Assembly: GCA_016703425.1 (NCBI GenBank)
Contig: JADJCA010000024.1
Coordinates: 1-64,000 of the forward strand
DNA: 64,000 bases
Direction: 5' to 3'
Source: Myxococcales bacterium
GTDB taxonomy: Bacteria > Myxococcota_A > Polyangia > Polyangiales > Polyangiaceae
Every line of letters begins with the position of its first letter. Positions within the stretch are counted from its first letter, which is position 1. The notes below the pieces were generated by a model, which worked only from the letters and a program-made list of their open reading frames with translations, made no database searches and had not been told where the DNA came from. Shown here piece after piece: positions 1-9,294 of the stretch. The translations under genes and the position numbers were made by a program.

Positions 1-2
1 CC

Positions 3-1466
3 GAATACGAGCCGGTGATTGGTCTCGAGGTTCACGCGCAGCTGCTCACGCGGACGAAAGCCTTCTGCGGCTGCGCCACGGACTTCGGCGCCGAACCGAA
101 CACACAGACGTGCCCGACGTGCCTCGGCCTCCCGGGAGCGCTCCCGGTGCTGAACGAAGAAGCAGTGCGCCTCGCGGTGCGCACGGCGCTCGGCCTCTCG
201 TGCACGATCCGCCCCGTGAGCCGCTTTTCGCGGAAGAACTACTTCTACCCGGACCTACCGAAGGGCTACCAAATCAGCCAGTTCGACGAGCCCTTCAGCG
301 AAGGCGGTCACCTCGACGTCGAGCAGGGCGGCGTCTTGCGCAGGCTCCGCATCCAGCGCGTTCACATGGAGGAGGACGCCGGCAAGAACGTCCACGACCG
401 CGGCGACGAGTCCATCGTCGATCTCAACCGCTCCGGTGTGCCGCTCGTGGAGATCGTGGGCGAGCCTGATCTCCGCAGCGCCGCGGAGGCGGCCGAATAC
501 CTCCGCACGCTCCGCGACGTGCTCATCTTCCTCGGGGTCAACGACGGCAACCTCGAGGAGGGCTCGTTTCGTTGCGACGCCAACGTCTCGATCCGCAAGA
601 AGGGCGACACGACCCTCGGCACGCGCGTGGAACTCAAGAACATCAACTCGTTTCGCTTCGTCGAAAAGGCCATCGAGAGCGAGATCGTTCGCCAAGAGCG
701 GGCCCTCGAAGGTGGCGAGCGCATCGTCCAAGAGACCCGCGGTTGGGACGAGAAGGGCCAGAAGACCTTCTCCCTTCGCTCGAAGGAGACGGCTCAGGAC
801 TACCGGTATTTTCCCGATCCCGATCTTCGGCCGCTCTACCTGGACGACGTCTTCGTCGAGCGGCTCCGCGCCGAGATGCCGGAGTTGCCGCGCGCCAAGC
901 GCGCCCGCTTCGCATCGGAAATGGGCCTCGCGCCAGCCGCCGCCGCCGTCCTGACGTCGCATCCGCGCCTGGCGGCTTTCTTCGAAGAGGCCGCGACCCT
1001 ACACGGCGATCCCGTGAAGGTGGCCAACCTGGTGCAGACAGAGGTGTTGCGAGACGTGACCACGCGCGGCCTCTCGGCCGAGTTCCCCGTCACGCCGCGT
1101 CAGGTGGCCGAGCTCCTCCGGCTCGTCGACGCGGGGAAGATCAGTGGAAAGCAGGCCAAAGAGGTCTACGCCAAAATCGCGCGGCCGAAAGACGGCGGGC
1201 GCGAAGCCACCGAGGCCCCTTGGCAAGAGCGCGCCCCGTCCGACGTGGTCCGCGAGCTCGGCATGGAGGTCGTCAGCGACGCCGCCGCCATCACAGACAT
1301 CGTGACGCGCATCGTCGCCGCGAACCCCAAGCAGGCCGAGCAGGTGCGCGCCGGCAAGACGGCCATCCTGGGCTACTTCGTGGGCCTCGTGATGAAGGAG
1401 ACCAAGGGCTCGGCGAGCCCGGCCGTGGTCAACGATGTCCTGAAGAAGCTCTTGGGTGTCTCATGA
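3..1466 (+). CDS. gatB: Aspartyl/glutamyl-tRNA amidotransferase subunit B (5' partial)
   Basis: GatB is the kinase/amidating subunit of GatCAB. It phosphorylates and amidates misacylated Glu-tRNA(Gln) or Asp-tRNA(Asn), using ammonia supplied by GatA. The reading frame is open from the first bases, and the residues EYEPVIGLEVHAQL match the start of the family core, so the real start codon lies upstream of the window and the GTG at 15 is internal. The Cys pair motif CGCATDF and later CPTCLGLPG are the usual GatB zinc-site cysteines. The C-terminal YqeY-like tail runs to a normal end (VVNDVLKKLLGVS). The stop codon overlaps the next gene's start by 4 nt (ATGA). Function is certain; only the N-terminus is missing. 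Confidence 0.97.
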   Translation, partial: EYEPVIGLEVHAQLLTRTKAFCGCATDFGAEPNTQTCPTCLGLPGALPVLNEEAVRLAVRTALGLSCTIRPVSRFSRKNYFYPDLPKGYQISQFDEPFSEGGHLDVEQGGVLRRLRIQRVHMEEDAGKNVHDRGDESIVDLNRSGVPLVEIVGEPDLRSAAEAAEYLRTLRDVLIFLGVNDGNLEEGSFRCDANVSIRKKGDTTLGTRVELKNINSFRFVEKAIESEIVRQERALEGGERIVQETRGWDEKGQKTFSLRSKETAQDYRYFPDPDLRPLYLDDVFVERLRAEMPELPRAKRARFASEMGLAPAAAAVLTSHPRLAAFFEEAATLHGDPVKVANLVQTEVLRDVTTRGLSAEFPVTPRQVAELLRLVDAGKISGKQAKEVYAKIARPKDGGREATEAPWQERAPSDVVRELGMEVVSDAAAITDIVTRIVAANPKQAEQVRAGKTAILGYFVGLVMKETKGSASPAVVNDVLKKLLGVS

Positions 1467-2959
1467 CGAAGGCACCCACGTTGGGCGGCGAGGTCCCCTG
1501 CGGTCGCGCGCCGGGGCGCGTCCTCATCGTCGACGACAACCCGGATCTCGTGACGACGCTCGAGGCTGTGCTGGCGCCCCACGGCGTCGAGGTGAGAACG
1601 GCGTCGCGCGGCGACGAGGCGATGGCCGTGGCGCGCGCCCACGGCTTCGAGGTGGCGCTCGTCGACGTGCGCTTGCCGGACACCTCAGGCACCGAGCTTA
1701 TCGAACCGCTTCGTGAAGCCGGCGGCGGCGAGGTCGTGCTCATCACCGGCAACGCCACCGTCGACGTGGCCCTTGCAGCTTTGCAGAAGGGCGCCTTCGC
1801 TTTCGTGCTCAAGTCGTTTCGGCCGGAGGAGCTCATCTCCACGGTGAGGCAGGCTGTCACCAAGGTGCGCCTCCAGAAGAGCCGCGAAGATCTCGTCCGC
1901 AAGTACCGCGCGCTCGCCGAGCTTACCGACGTGGTGGTCGTGGCGCTCGACGCGGAAGGCCGCGTCGTGCTCTTCAACCGCCGTGCGAGCGAGCTTGCTC
2001 AGATCGACGCCAACGAGGCGAGGGGACGCGACTTCCTCGAGTCGTGGATCCCCGAGGGCGATCGGGAGCGAGTCTCGGCCACGCTGGAGGCCGCTCGCAG
2101 CGGTAGGGCGATGGGCGAGATTGAGGCGGCCTTCGTCGAGCGAGCGGGGCTCCTGCCGGGGCGCCGCATTAGGTGGCACTTCTCACCGGCCCGCTCCGGC
2201 GAGACGCAAGACCGTGAGGTGGTGTTCGGCTTCGGCATCGACGTGACGGAGAAGCGCTCCCTCGAGAAGCGGGCGGCCGACGCCGAGGCCATCTCGGCCA
2301 TGGGCGCGCTGGCCTTGAACCTCGCTCATGAGATTCGAAACCCGCTCAACGCGGCCGTGCTTCAGCTCCATCTCTTGAAGCGCGACATCGACAAGGCCGG
2401 CGTCGATGGCGAACGCCGCGACACCATGTTGCGACGCATCGACGTGGTCGAGTCAGAGGTCGGACGGTTGAGTCGCCTCCTGACTGAGTTCTTGGAGCTC
2501 GCCAGGCCACGGCAGATCGGTCGCGATCCGGTCCACGTGGCCCGCCTCGTTGACGAGGTCTTCGAGCTCGAGCGCGGCCCCGCGGAAGCGCGGGGGATTC
2601 ACCTCGTCAAGGACCTCGCCGAGGGGACTGTCGTCTCGGGCGACGCCGAGAAGCTCAAGCAGGTCGTGCTCAACGTCGTCGTCAACGGCCTCGAGGCGCT
2701 CCGCGACGGCGGCGAGCTGAAGGGTCGTGTCGCGCTTCTGGATGGGCAGGTCCTCATCGAGATCAGCGATACAGGCCCCGGCATCGAGCCCGACGTGCTC
2801 GGCAACATCTTCGACCCGTTTTTCACGACCAAGGAGGCGGGCACCGGGCTTGGCCTCGCCATCGTGCGAAAGATCATCGACCAACACGGCGGCACCGTCG
2901 GCGTCGAGAGCGAGCGCGCGAAAGGGACGCGGGTGCGCGTTCTCTTGCCAGCGCGCTAG
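1463..2959 (+). CDS. Hybrid sensor histidine kinase (REC-PAS-HisKA-HATPase)
   Basis: 498-residue soluble two-component protein. An N-terminal receiver domain (about residues 18-135) has the acidic pair D24/D25, phospho-acceptor D68, T95 and K117. A PAS domain (about 150-262) follows, then HisKA with HEIRNPLN (H289) and an ATPase domain with N-box near 403-410, DTGPG (436-440) and TGLGLAIV (461-468). No membrane segment is seen, so it acts in the cytosol. The receiver precedes the kinase, as in kinases controlled by a phosphorelay or partner kinase. The start is fixed by the ATGA overlap with gatB at 1463. No cognate response-regulator gene is adjacent, so signal and output are unknown. Confidence 0.93.
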   Translation: MTKAPTLGGEVPCGRAPGRVLIVDDNPDLVTTLEAVLAPHGVEVRTASRGDEAMAVARAHGFEVALVDVRLPDTSGTELIEPLREAGGGEVVLITGNATVDVALAALQKGAFAFVLKSFRPEELISTVRQAVTKVRLQKSREDLVRKYRALAELTDVVVVALDAEGRVVLFNRRASELAQIDANEARGRDFLESWIPEGDRERVSATLEAARSGRAMGEIEAAFVERAGLLPGRRIRWHFSPARSGETQDREVVFGFGIDVTEKRSLEKRAADAEAISAMGALALNLAHEIRNPLNAAVLQLHLLKRDIDKAGVDGERRDTMLRRIDVVESEVGRLSRLLTEFLELARPRQIGRDPVHVARLVDEVFELERGPAEARGIHLVKDLAEGTVVSGDAEKLKQVVLNVVVNGLEALRDGGELKGRVALLDGQVLIEISDTGPGIEPDVLGNIFDPFFTTKEAGTGLGLAIVRKIIDQHGGTVGVESERAKGTRVRVLLPAR

Positions 2960-2966
2960 CTCAAGT

Positions 2967-2999
2967 AAAAAAGGGGCCTCCTCCGAGGAGGGGCCCCTC
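2967..2999 (-). terminator. Rho-independent terminator of the minus-strand gene ending at 3038
   Basis: On the minus strand a GC-rich hairpin (arms AGGGGCCTCCTC and GAGGAGGGGCCCCT, small bulge) is followed by a run of six T (the plus-strand A-tract at 2967-2972). It lies between convergent genes ending at 2959 and 3038. Confidence 0.75.
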
Positions 3000-3037
3000 T
3001 CTCCAGGCTGGCGTCGAGGGCCAGCCCCGCGAGCGGT

Positions 3038-3682
3038 TCAACGACCCGGCGGCTTGAGCGGCAGCGCCGACGTCGAGATGGGGGCCGGCGGCACCTTGGC
3101 GTCGCTCTTGGAGGCCCCGTCGACCGGGGTGTCGAGCATCAAGAGCGCGTTCATGACGCGCTCCATGCCGTGCTCCACAGCCGCTTCCTTCTGGAAGATG
3201 GCGTGGATCTTCACGAGCCGGAGGGACGTCGTCTTGCCGAAGTCCATCTCGCGCTCGAGGAACGCTTCGAAGGTCGCGAAGCCGCGCGGCTCGTAGAGCT
3301 TCTTGATTTGGATCTCGCGGAGGATGCCGCCGACGTCCCAGAAGGTCTTGTTGAGGTTCTTGCGGAAGCCTCGGATCTGGGTCATCGCCGTGTGAAGCTC
3401 GGCGATCTTGGCCTTGCGCTCCTCGGCGTCGTTGGGCGTGCGGATCGTCGCGCGGGCGCTGCCCGGAAGGGGCGGCTCAGCGGCGCGGGCCCGGGCTTCG
3501 GCGGCGTGTTTCGCGGCGTGGCGCATCGCCCAAGGGGCGGCTCCGCGCAGGCCTAGCTTGCGCTTGGCGCCGTCATCCTTCTTGGCGGGCGCGGCGGGAG
3601 CGGCTGCTCCTTTGGCCTTCGGCCCCTCCTTCGGTTTCGGGGACTCTTTGACGGACTTTTTGGGCGCTTTTTTGGTGGCCAT
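3038..3682 (-). CDS. Hypothetical protein with Lys/Ala/Pro-rich N-terminal tail
   Basis: 214 residues. The first ~60 residues are Lys, Ala and Pro rich (MATKKAPKKSVKES onward), resembling histone-H1-like tails. The C-terminal part (about residues 95-185) is a compact helical region with FWDVGGILREI and YEPRGFATFEAFLERE, reminiscent of small helical DNA-binding domains, but I cannot name the family. No signal peptide or membrane segment. The start chosen is MATKK at 3682; the frame stays open further upstream to 3880 but that part lies in an AT-richer pocket (about 3760-3815) that looks like promoter DNA. A nucleic-acid-binding role is inference from composition only. Confidence 0.75.
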   Translation of the reverse strand: MATKKAPKKSVKESPKPKEGPKAKGAAAPAAPAKKDDGAKRKLGLRGAAPWAMRHAAKHAAEARARAAEPPLPGSARATIRTPNDAEERKAKIAELHTAMTQIRGFRKNLNKTFWDVGGILREIQIKKLYEPRGFATFEAFLEREMDFGKTTSLRLVKIHAIFQKEAAVEHGMERVMNALLMLDTPVDGASKSDAKVPPAPISTSALPLKPPGR

Positions 3683-3899
3683 AGGGAAGTAGCTCAACGA
3701 AAGCCGAACGGCGTTTAGCAGAGGTTCGGTCCCCTCGTCTACGTGCATACCGCGGCGGCGCGTATCTATTTCGTATTTGTTTCGATTTTTCCCAGGTTTT
3801 CCGGGGAATTCGAGCGCCGCCGGGCGTCCCGCGTTGGCGTCCCGGCGCGTTGCGCGCGATCCGAAGGCCCCGCGCCCCACGTCGCGCTAGCCTCCGCCC

Positions 3900-4904
3900 G
3901 TGGCCGCGTTCACGAGCATCGCACGGTCTGAGCTTGAGACCTTCGTTGCGGCGCGCGACCTACGCCTCGTGGCGTTCGGGGCGATCCCGGAGGGGAGCGT
4001 CAACTCGAACTTCTGGGTGACTGCCGTGGGGCCTCTGGGCCTCGAGCGCCGGTGGTTTCTGCGCGTCTTCGAGGAGCAAGGGCCCGAGGGGGCGCGTGCC
4101 GAGGCCGCGATGCTGGCGGCGCTTGAGAAGGCCGGCGTCCCGACGCCAGCGCCCGTTGCGGCGCGCAATGGGGAGGCCATCGGCGTCGTGGCCGGTAAGC
4201 CCGCGGCGCTGTTCCCGTGGCGCGCTGGGCACATGCGGTGTCAGGCCAGCGTGACCGCCGCGGACCTCCGCCAGCTCGGGGCGGCGTTGGCGCGCGTGCA
4301 TCATGCCCCGCTCGCGACGTCGGGAGCATGCGTCGCTTCCGAACGCGGTCCCGGTCGCTTTCGCGTTCAAGACCTCTTGGTGCGCCTCGAGCGCGTCCGG
4401 GGAGCGGCCGACGGTGAGCTCGCCAGGCTCGCAGGCCCGCTGCAGTCCGCCCTGGAGGAGAACGCGTCGCGTCGCGCCAAGGCGCTGCCCGATGGCCTTG
4501 TCCACGGCGATCTTTTTCGCGACAACGTCCTCTGGAACGACGACGGCAGCCTTTCGGCGCTCCTCGACTTTGAGAGCGCCTTCACGGGCCCGCTCGTCTA
4601 CGACCTCGCTGTCTGCGGCCTGTCGTGGTGTTACGGCGACGCCTTCGATGTCGCGCTCTTGCGCGCCCTTCTGGACGGCTACCAGCGCGAGCGCTCGCTC
4701 ACCGACGACGAGCGCCAGGCCCTCTACGAGGAGACATGTTTTGGCGCGCTCCGCTTCACCGTCACGCGCATCACCGACTACGCCATGCGCGCCGACGCGG
4801 GCCCCCGCGTCATGAAAGACTACCGGCGTTTCTTGGGTCGCTACGAAGCGCTGACCGCGTGGGGCGGCGAGCGCTTCATGGCGGCGGTCTTCAATGCATC
4901 GTGA
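3900..4904 (+). CDS. thrB: Homoserine kinase, type II (APH fold)
   Basis: 334 residues. Phosphorylates homoserine to O-phosphohomoserine, the step before threonine synthase in threonine biosynthesis. The N-terminus (MAAFTSIARSELETFVAARD) and GSVNSNFWV match the ThrB2 family, which has the aminoglycoside-phosphotransferase fold. The catalytic loop is HGDLFRDN (residues 202-209) and the metal-binding segment is LLDFESAF (221-228), followed by the family's LVYDLAVCGLSWCYGD. Starts with GTG at 3900. Monocistronic between divergent and convergent neighbours; its last 14 bases overlap the 3' end of the minus-strand dynamin gene. An unrelated APH-type small-molecule kinase is possible but less likely. 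Confidence 0.9.
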   Translation: MAAFTSIARSELETFVAARDLRLVAFGAIPEGSVNSNFWVTAVGPLGLERRWFLRVFEEQGPEGARAEAAMLAALEKAGVPTPAPVAARNGEAIGVVAGKPAALFPWRAGHMRCQASVTAADLRQLGAALARVHHAPLATSGACVASERGPGRFRVQDLLVRLERVRGAADGELARLAGPLQSALEENASRRAKALPDGLVHGDLFRDNVLWNDDGSLSALLDFESAFTGPLVYDLAVCGLSWCYGDAFDVALLRALLDGYQRERSLTDDERQALYEETCFGALRFTVTRITDYAMRADAGPRVMKDYRRFLGRYEALTAWGGERFMAAVFNAS

Positions 4905-6705
4905 CGCCGTCGGCTGACGGCTCGGCGGGGGCGCCGCCTTCGGGCATCCAGAGCGCGCTCCGGGCACCTTCGAGGGTCTTCTTGAGCGCCTCGAGGCGCG
5001 TCCCGTCCTCGGTGAGACCCTGACGCACCGTCTCCTCGTCAACGGTGGAGATGCGGCGCGCCTCGCGCGTGCCCTCGAGGACCTCGAGGATCTCGCGGTG
5101 CAGCTCTTCGCTCGCCGACACGACCCACGCGTCGAGGTGCTTCGCGAAGTCTTCCACCATGGAGTCGAGCTTGGGCGCCATGCGTCCCGCCGCCGTGCGC
5201 ATGAGCTCGGGCGCGATCTCTTTGACGCGCTTGCGGTACTCGGCCTGCACGCGCTCGCGGACGATGAGCGCCAAGACGGGCGCGGCCACGAGCAAGAGCA
5301 CGCCGAGCAGGGCGTTGGCGAAGAGCGTCCCCACGCCTGCCGTGAAGAGCGTGACGATGCCGACCTCGTAGCGGAACGTGTCGATCTTCACGTCGAGGGT
5401 CTTCTGCCCCGTGTCGCCCATGGTCGTCGCGACGCGGGTGCTGGCGTCGCGCGCGTCTTGCTTGACGAGGGCGATGGTCTTCTCGGCGAGCGCCTCGAGG
5501 GAAGCGCCGATCTCCTTCGCTTCCGCTTCCGCCCATCGTCGAAAGGTGTCTTCGAGGAACGCTGGGAGGAAGTCCTTGAGGTCTTCGCTCTTCGCGTCGT
5601 CGATGACGGCCGGGAGCTTGAGGATCACCTCGTCGACGAAGCGGTCGAGGTCTTTGCGGGCGCCGGTCTTGATGCTCGCGACTTCTTCACGAATGGTCAG
5701 GCGTCGTTGCTCGATGGTGGCGGCCTGGCCCGCGAGATCATGCGTAAGGGCATCGATGCGTCGGTCGAGCTCCTCCGAGCGCATCGACGCGGCGCGGACG
5801 CGGGCGTCCATGCCTCGCTCCACCAACGAGACGACGCTAAGGCCGGCGCCGAGCGCGTTGTCGAGGAGGATGCGGCCCCGCTCCTCCGCGAGGAATCGCG
5901 AGAGATGCGCCGTGAGCTCCGGCATGCCGCTCTCGGCGACGCGCCCGTCCAGCGCCGCCTCGGCGCTGACGGGGAACAGAACCGGCGTCTTGACGAGGCG
6001 CGCTAGCTGCTCCTTCGCGTACGCGAGCGCCTCCTTCTGTTCGCCGGCGTCGAGCAGATCCCATTTCGTGACGACGAAGACGATCTTGTCGCGCGACGCC
6101 TTGAGGAGCTTGTCCTCCAAGAAGGCGCGCTCGCTCTCCTTTAAGATTTGCCCCGCGTCGAGCAGGAAGAGCACCGCGTCGGCGCGCGGAATGTAGCTGT
6201 AGGTGATGTCTGCGCGTTGCAGCGAGAGGTCGTTCACGCCTGGCGTGTCGACGAGGAGGATGCGCTCGCGGAGCAACTCCGCCGGCACGAAGATGTCCAG
6301 GTGGTCGACGCGATCGCTCGAGCCGCTGCCGCCGACGGCGAAGGTGCGCACCGCCTCGAAGGGGATCGGCTCTTCTTTGCCGTCGGCGTAGACCACCGAG
6401 GCGTGGGGCTCGGTACCCCACCGAAGGTGGTGAATCGTAGCCGTAGTGGGCGTGACGCCCGTCGGTAGGAACGGTCCGCCGGCGAGGGCGTTCACGAAGG
6501 TCGTCTTGCCGTGGTTGAACTCACCGACGACGACCAGGTGAAAACGATCTTCGTCGAGCTTGGCGACCAGCTCGAGCTTCACCTTGGACGCGATGGAGCG
6601 CGCCCCGATGTGGCTCGCGAAGCTGGCGAGCTCGTCGAGGTTCTGCTGGACCGTGGCCTTCTTTTCGTAAAACCGCGCCAGTGCCGCTGCGTCGAGCTGT
6701 GTCAT
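4891..6705 (-). CDS. Bacterial dynamin-like GTPase
   Basis: 604 residues. GTPase motifs are G1 GEFNHGKT (61-68), G2 threonines near 85-90, G3 DTPGVND (153-159) and G4 TKWD (213-216). Long helical regions follow, then a hydrophobic stretch (about residues 455-495) that probably forms a membrane-inserting paddle or hairpin, then more helix. This layout fits bacterial dynamin-like proteins that bind and remodel membranes. The start MTQLDAAAL at 6705 is preceded by GGAG and lies one base after the stop of the M48 peptidase gene, so the two are translationally coupled. The exact membrane process is not deducible. Confidence 0.88.
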   Translation of the reverse strand: MTQLDAAALARFYEKKATVQQNLDELASFASHIGARSIASKVKLELVAKLDEDRFHLVVVGEFNHGKTTFVNALAGGPFLPTGVTPTTATIHHLRWGTEPHASVVYADGKEEPIPFEAVRTFAVGGSGSSDRVDHLDIFVPAELLRERILLVDTPGVNDLSLQRADITYSYIPRADAVLFLLDAGQILKESERAFLEDKLLKASRDKIVFVVTKWDLLDAGEQKEALAYAKEQLARLVKTPVLFPVSAEAALDGRVAESGMPELTAHLSRFLAEERGRILLDNALGAGLSVVSLVERGMDARVRAASMRSEELDRRIDALTHDLAGQAATIEQRRLTIREEVASIKTGARKDLDRFVDEVILKLPAVIDDAKSEDLKDFLPAFLEDTFRRWAEAEAKEIGASLEALAEKTIALVKQDARDASTRVATTMGDTGQKTLDVKIDTFRYEVGIVTLFTAGVGTLFANALLGVLLLVAAPVLALIVRERVQAEYRKRVKEIAPELMRTAAGRMAPKLDSMVEDFAKHLDAWVVSASEELHREILEVLEGTREARRISTVDEETVRQGLTEDGTRLEALKKTLEGARSALWMPEGGAPAEPSADGVTMH

Positions 6706-6706
6706 G

Positions 6707-7603
6707 TCACGACTCCCACTTGAGCAGCGAGGATACACGGTCGTCGACCTCGCTCATCGAGAGGCCACCCGTGCCCTGGGCGGTGGCCTCGCGAAAGAGC
6801 TCGCTCTGGCCGAAGGTGCGCATGGCCAAGACGCGCTTGGGCAGCCACGGATGCGAGGCGAAGACCTCCATGTAGCGGCCGATGTTCTCTTTCGTCTCGT
6901 CGTGCTGCTCGAGGAACGCCTCGAGATTGAATTCTTCGTAGAGGCGCTTGGAGCCGAGCGCGAGCTTCGTCAAGGCGCGCGCCGCGGTGGCTTCGCTCTT
7001 GCCGCACAACATGCCGGCTCGATCGCACGTGATCTCCGCGCGCCGCTGCCAAGCGCGCAGCGCCAGCGTAGCCGGCAAGGCCGCCCACTGGGCGACGACG
7101 CCGACGACCTGCGTAAGGACGTGGAGCGTCGTCAGGTACACGACGTGGCGGTTGTGGATGTGACCGCACTCGTGGCCGATGACGGTGAGGAGCTCCTCGT
7201 CGGTGAAGTGATCCACGAGGGCCGAGTGGATCATGATGAAGGCCTCGTCGTCAGTGCCGTAGGTGGCGGCGTTGAGGCGAGGATCGTTGACGATGTAGAC
7301 GGCCGGAACGGGGATCGACAGTGTGTCGGCGCAGCTCGCGACGAGCTTTTGCAGGCGTGGAAACTGGCGGTCAGACACGCGCACCGAGCTGCCGAGGAGC
7401 TGGCCCTTCACGACGCGGCCAAAGGTGCGGAGCGCTGCCGCGACGGCGAGCTCCACGGGCTTCATGCGCTCGAACTGCTCGCGCATTTTGTGGTCGACGC
7501 TGTAGGCGTAGTCGCGCCGCGACGCGCGGCTCTCGCCGGATTGGTGCTCCTGGCGGCGACGAGAGACGAATTCAGGGAAATCGAGCTGGGGCGCGTTGGC
7601 CAT
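6707..7603 (-). CDS. M48-family zinc metallopeptidase
   Basis: 298 residues. Contains the zinc motif HECGH (residues 144-148) and the third ligand E190 in RRAEITCDRAGM, with the NDPRLNAATYG segment typical of M48 peptidases near 106-116. Hydrophobic helices flank the active site (about 160-183), suggesting membrane association. It lies directly upstream of the dynamin GTPase in a minus-strand run. The start is uncertain: MANAPQLDF at 7603 is used here, but an in-frame ATG at 7657 would add 18 residues (MEKLHRLSL). Likely role is membrane-protein quality control, by analogy to the family; substrate unknown. Confidence 0.87.
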   Translation of the reverse strand: MANAPQLDFPEFVSRRRQEHQSGESRASRRDYAYSVDHKMREQFERMKPVELAVAAALRTFGRVVKGQLLGSSVRVSDRQFPRLQKLVASCADTLSIPVPAVYIVNDPRLNAATYGTDDEAFIMIHSALVDHFTDEELLTVIGHECGHIHNRHVVYLTTLHVLTQVVGVVAQWAALPATLALRAWQRRAEITCDRAGMLCGKSEATAARALTKLALGSKRLYEEFNLEAFLEQHDETKENIGRYMEVFASHPWLPKRVLAMRTFGQSELFREATAQGTGGLSMSEVDDRVSSLLKWES

Positions 7604-7692
7604 AGGGGGAAGCGTACGGTCCGCTAAGGGAAGAGACAACCGGTGGAGCTTTTCCATTCCGCGCTCGCGTTTTTGACGACATCGCAGCGTGG

Positions 7693-8706
7693 TCAGCGCA
7701 CCACGATGCCGCCCGACACAAATCGGGTCTCGTGGGCCGGCTTGTCGAAAGCGCCGGTGGCGTACACGAGCGAGCCCGCGGTGAGCGCGGCGCCGAGCCC
7801 GATGGCGGCCCAGGTGAGCCAGGTCGGAGCTCCCGGTCGCTCCGCTTCCCGCGGCGCGGGGCCCGAGGGAGCGGCCTTCAGCGCCAGAAAGACGCCGCAC
7901 GCGCCGCCGCGGCACTGCGCGATGGCCTCGTCGAGGCGCACGGCGAACCAGCGCTCGCACCGCACACCGGACGCGACGATGCGGCCGCCGTGGATGCGCA
8001 CCCGCGCGAAGTCGCCGCGGCTGCACGCTGGCTCCGAGAGGTCGGGGAGCTGAATCAGACCCTCCTTCGGCGCAAGCCAGGCGGCCCAAATCGTCTTGCC
8101 GGCGCGCCTCGCAAGGAAGTGATGTTCGCCCGCACCAACGACCTCGAGGGCAGCGGTCGACCGCGCGCGCGAGAGCGTTCGGCCGTCGACGATGAACTCG
8201 ACATCGGCGGTGGCCGTGAAGCGGACCTCAACGGAAAGAGGCTCCGCGTCGCCTTGCACCGTCTCGCCGAGTCCGCGCGTACGGCCACCGTCGAGCGACG
8301 CGGCATACCGCCAAGCGCGCTGCGCACGCGCGTCGTCCTTGGGCTCGAGGCGCGCGTGGCGACTGGCGCGGCTGCGCTCCACCTCGGCGCGGAGCCACGC
8401 CGCGTGCAAGAGCTCGGGGTGTGCGTTGAGAAGTTCGTCGGCGCGGCCTAGGGCCGCGTCCACCGACGTGGCGTCGGCGGCGGCTAGCGCATCACGAGCC
8501 CGCGCCAACTCCGCCTCCACCGCATCGCCGGAGGCCGTGTCGTCGGACAGCGGCTCGGGCGGTGCCAGCGTTTGGCGAATGTCGACGTGACGCGCCGCGG
8601 CCCAGGCCCGCAGCCGCCCATCAAGCTCGCTCTCGGCGCGCGACGGCGCGTACGCCCCGCCCTCGGCTGGGGCGAGCCAAACGTACGGGACCGGCGCGTC
8701 GTCCAT
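7693..8706 (-). CDS. Hypothetical protein with one C-terminal membrane helix
   Basis: 337 residues, family not recognised. The N-terminal half is an Ala/Arg/Glu-rich helical region (about 50-130) that may be TPR-like. The middle (about 150-215) is beta-rich, with TATADVEFIVDGRTL and VVGAGEHHFLARRAG, a pattern like PEGA domains found in myxobacterial envelope proteins. Cysteines occur near residues 228-272. A single membrane helix lies near 295-316 (LTWAAIGLGAALTAGSLVYA). No N-terminal signal peptide is obvious. It sits between the peroxiredoxin gene (9 nt upstream) and the M48 peptidase on the same strand, probably in one operon. Confidence 0.75.
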   Translation of the reverse strand: MDDAPVPYVWLAPAEGGAYAPSRAESELDGRLRAWAAARHVDIRQTLAPPEPLSDDTASGDAVEAELARARDALAAADATSVDAALGRADELLNAHPELLHAAWLRAEVERSRASRHARLEPKDDARAQRAWRYAASLDGGRTRGLGETVQGDAEPLSVEVRFTATADVEFIVDGRTLSRARSTAALEVVGAGEHHFLARRAGKTIWAAWLAPKEGLIQLPDLSEPACSRGDFARVRIHGGRIVASGVRCERWFAVRLDEAIAQCRGGACGVFLALKAAPSGPAPREAERPGAPTWLTWAAIGLGAALTAGSLVYATGAFDKPAHETRFVSGGIVVR

Positions 8707-8715
8707 TGGAGGCGA

Positions 8716-9294
8716 CTACTTCTTGGCCCGCGCGGCGGCGCTCTTCTTCGCCACTGCCTTCTTGGCTGGCTTCGCGGCAACCTTGGTTGCGGCTTTCGCC
8801 GGCGCCTTCTTCGCAGCCGGAGCCGGAGCCTTGTCGCCCCCGCTCACGAACGCGAGCACCGCCTCGGCGTGGCCGTCGACCTTCACGCTTCCGTATGCTT
8901 TTGCCACGACACCCTTCGGGTCCACCACGAAGGTGCTGCGGATGACGCCCAGCGTCTTCTTCCCATAGAGGACCTTCTCGCCGTACGCGCCGAAGGCCTT
9001 GTGGATCTTGAGATCGGGATCGGAGAGGAGCGGTACGGCGAGCTTGTATTTGTCGCGAAACTTGCAGTGTGCAGCGATGCTGTCTTTGGAGACACCCAAG
9101 ACGACGGCGCCGGCTTTGGCGAAGGCTTTGGCGTGGGCCGTGAAGGCTTGCGCCTCGCGGGTGCAGCCGGGTGTGTCGTCTTTCGGGTAGAAGTAGACGA
9201 CGACGTGTTTCCCCGGGAAGCTCTGGGGCCCCAGCGCCTTGCCGGTGTCACTGTCGAGCTCGAACTTCGGTACCTTGTCGCCAGCCTTGAGCAT
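8716..9294 (-). CDS. bcp: Thioredoxin-dependent thiol peroxidase (BCP/PrxQ) with Lys/Ala-rich tail
   Basis: 192 residues. Reduces H2O2 and organic hydroperoxides using thioredoxin. The peroxidatic cysteine is C44 in KDDTPGCTREAQ. The common nearby resolving cysteine (five residues later) is absent; the only other cysteine is C77 (SIAAHCKFR), where PrxQ proteins of the other subtype keep their resolving cysteine in helix 3. The fold ends near residue 153. A tail of about 39 residues rich in Lys and Ala (AAKKAPAKAATK onward) follows and is unusual for the family. Start MLKAGDKV at 9294 follows an AAAGGG ribosome site. First gene of the minus-strand run down to 4891. Confidence 0.9.
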   Translation of the reverse strand: MLKAGDKVPKFELDSDTGKALGPQSFPGKHVVVYFYPKDDTPGCTREAQAFTAHAKAFAKAGAVVLGVSKDSIAAHCKFRDKYKLAVPLLSDPDLKIHKAFGAYGEKVLYGKKTLGVIRSTFVVDPKGVVAKAYGSVKVDGHAEAVLAFVSGGDKAPAPAAKKAPAKAATKVAAKPAKKAVAKKSAAARAKK

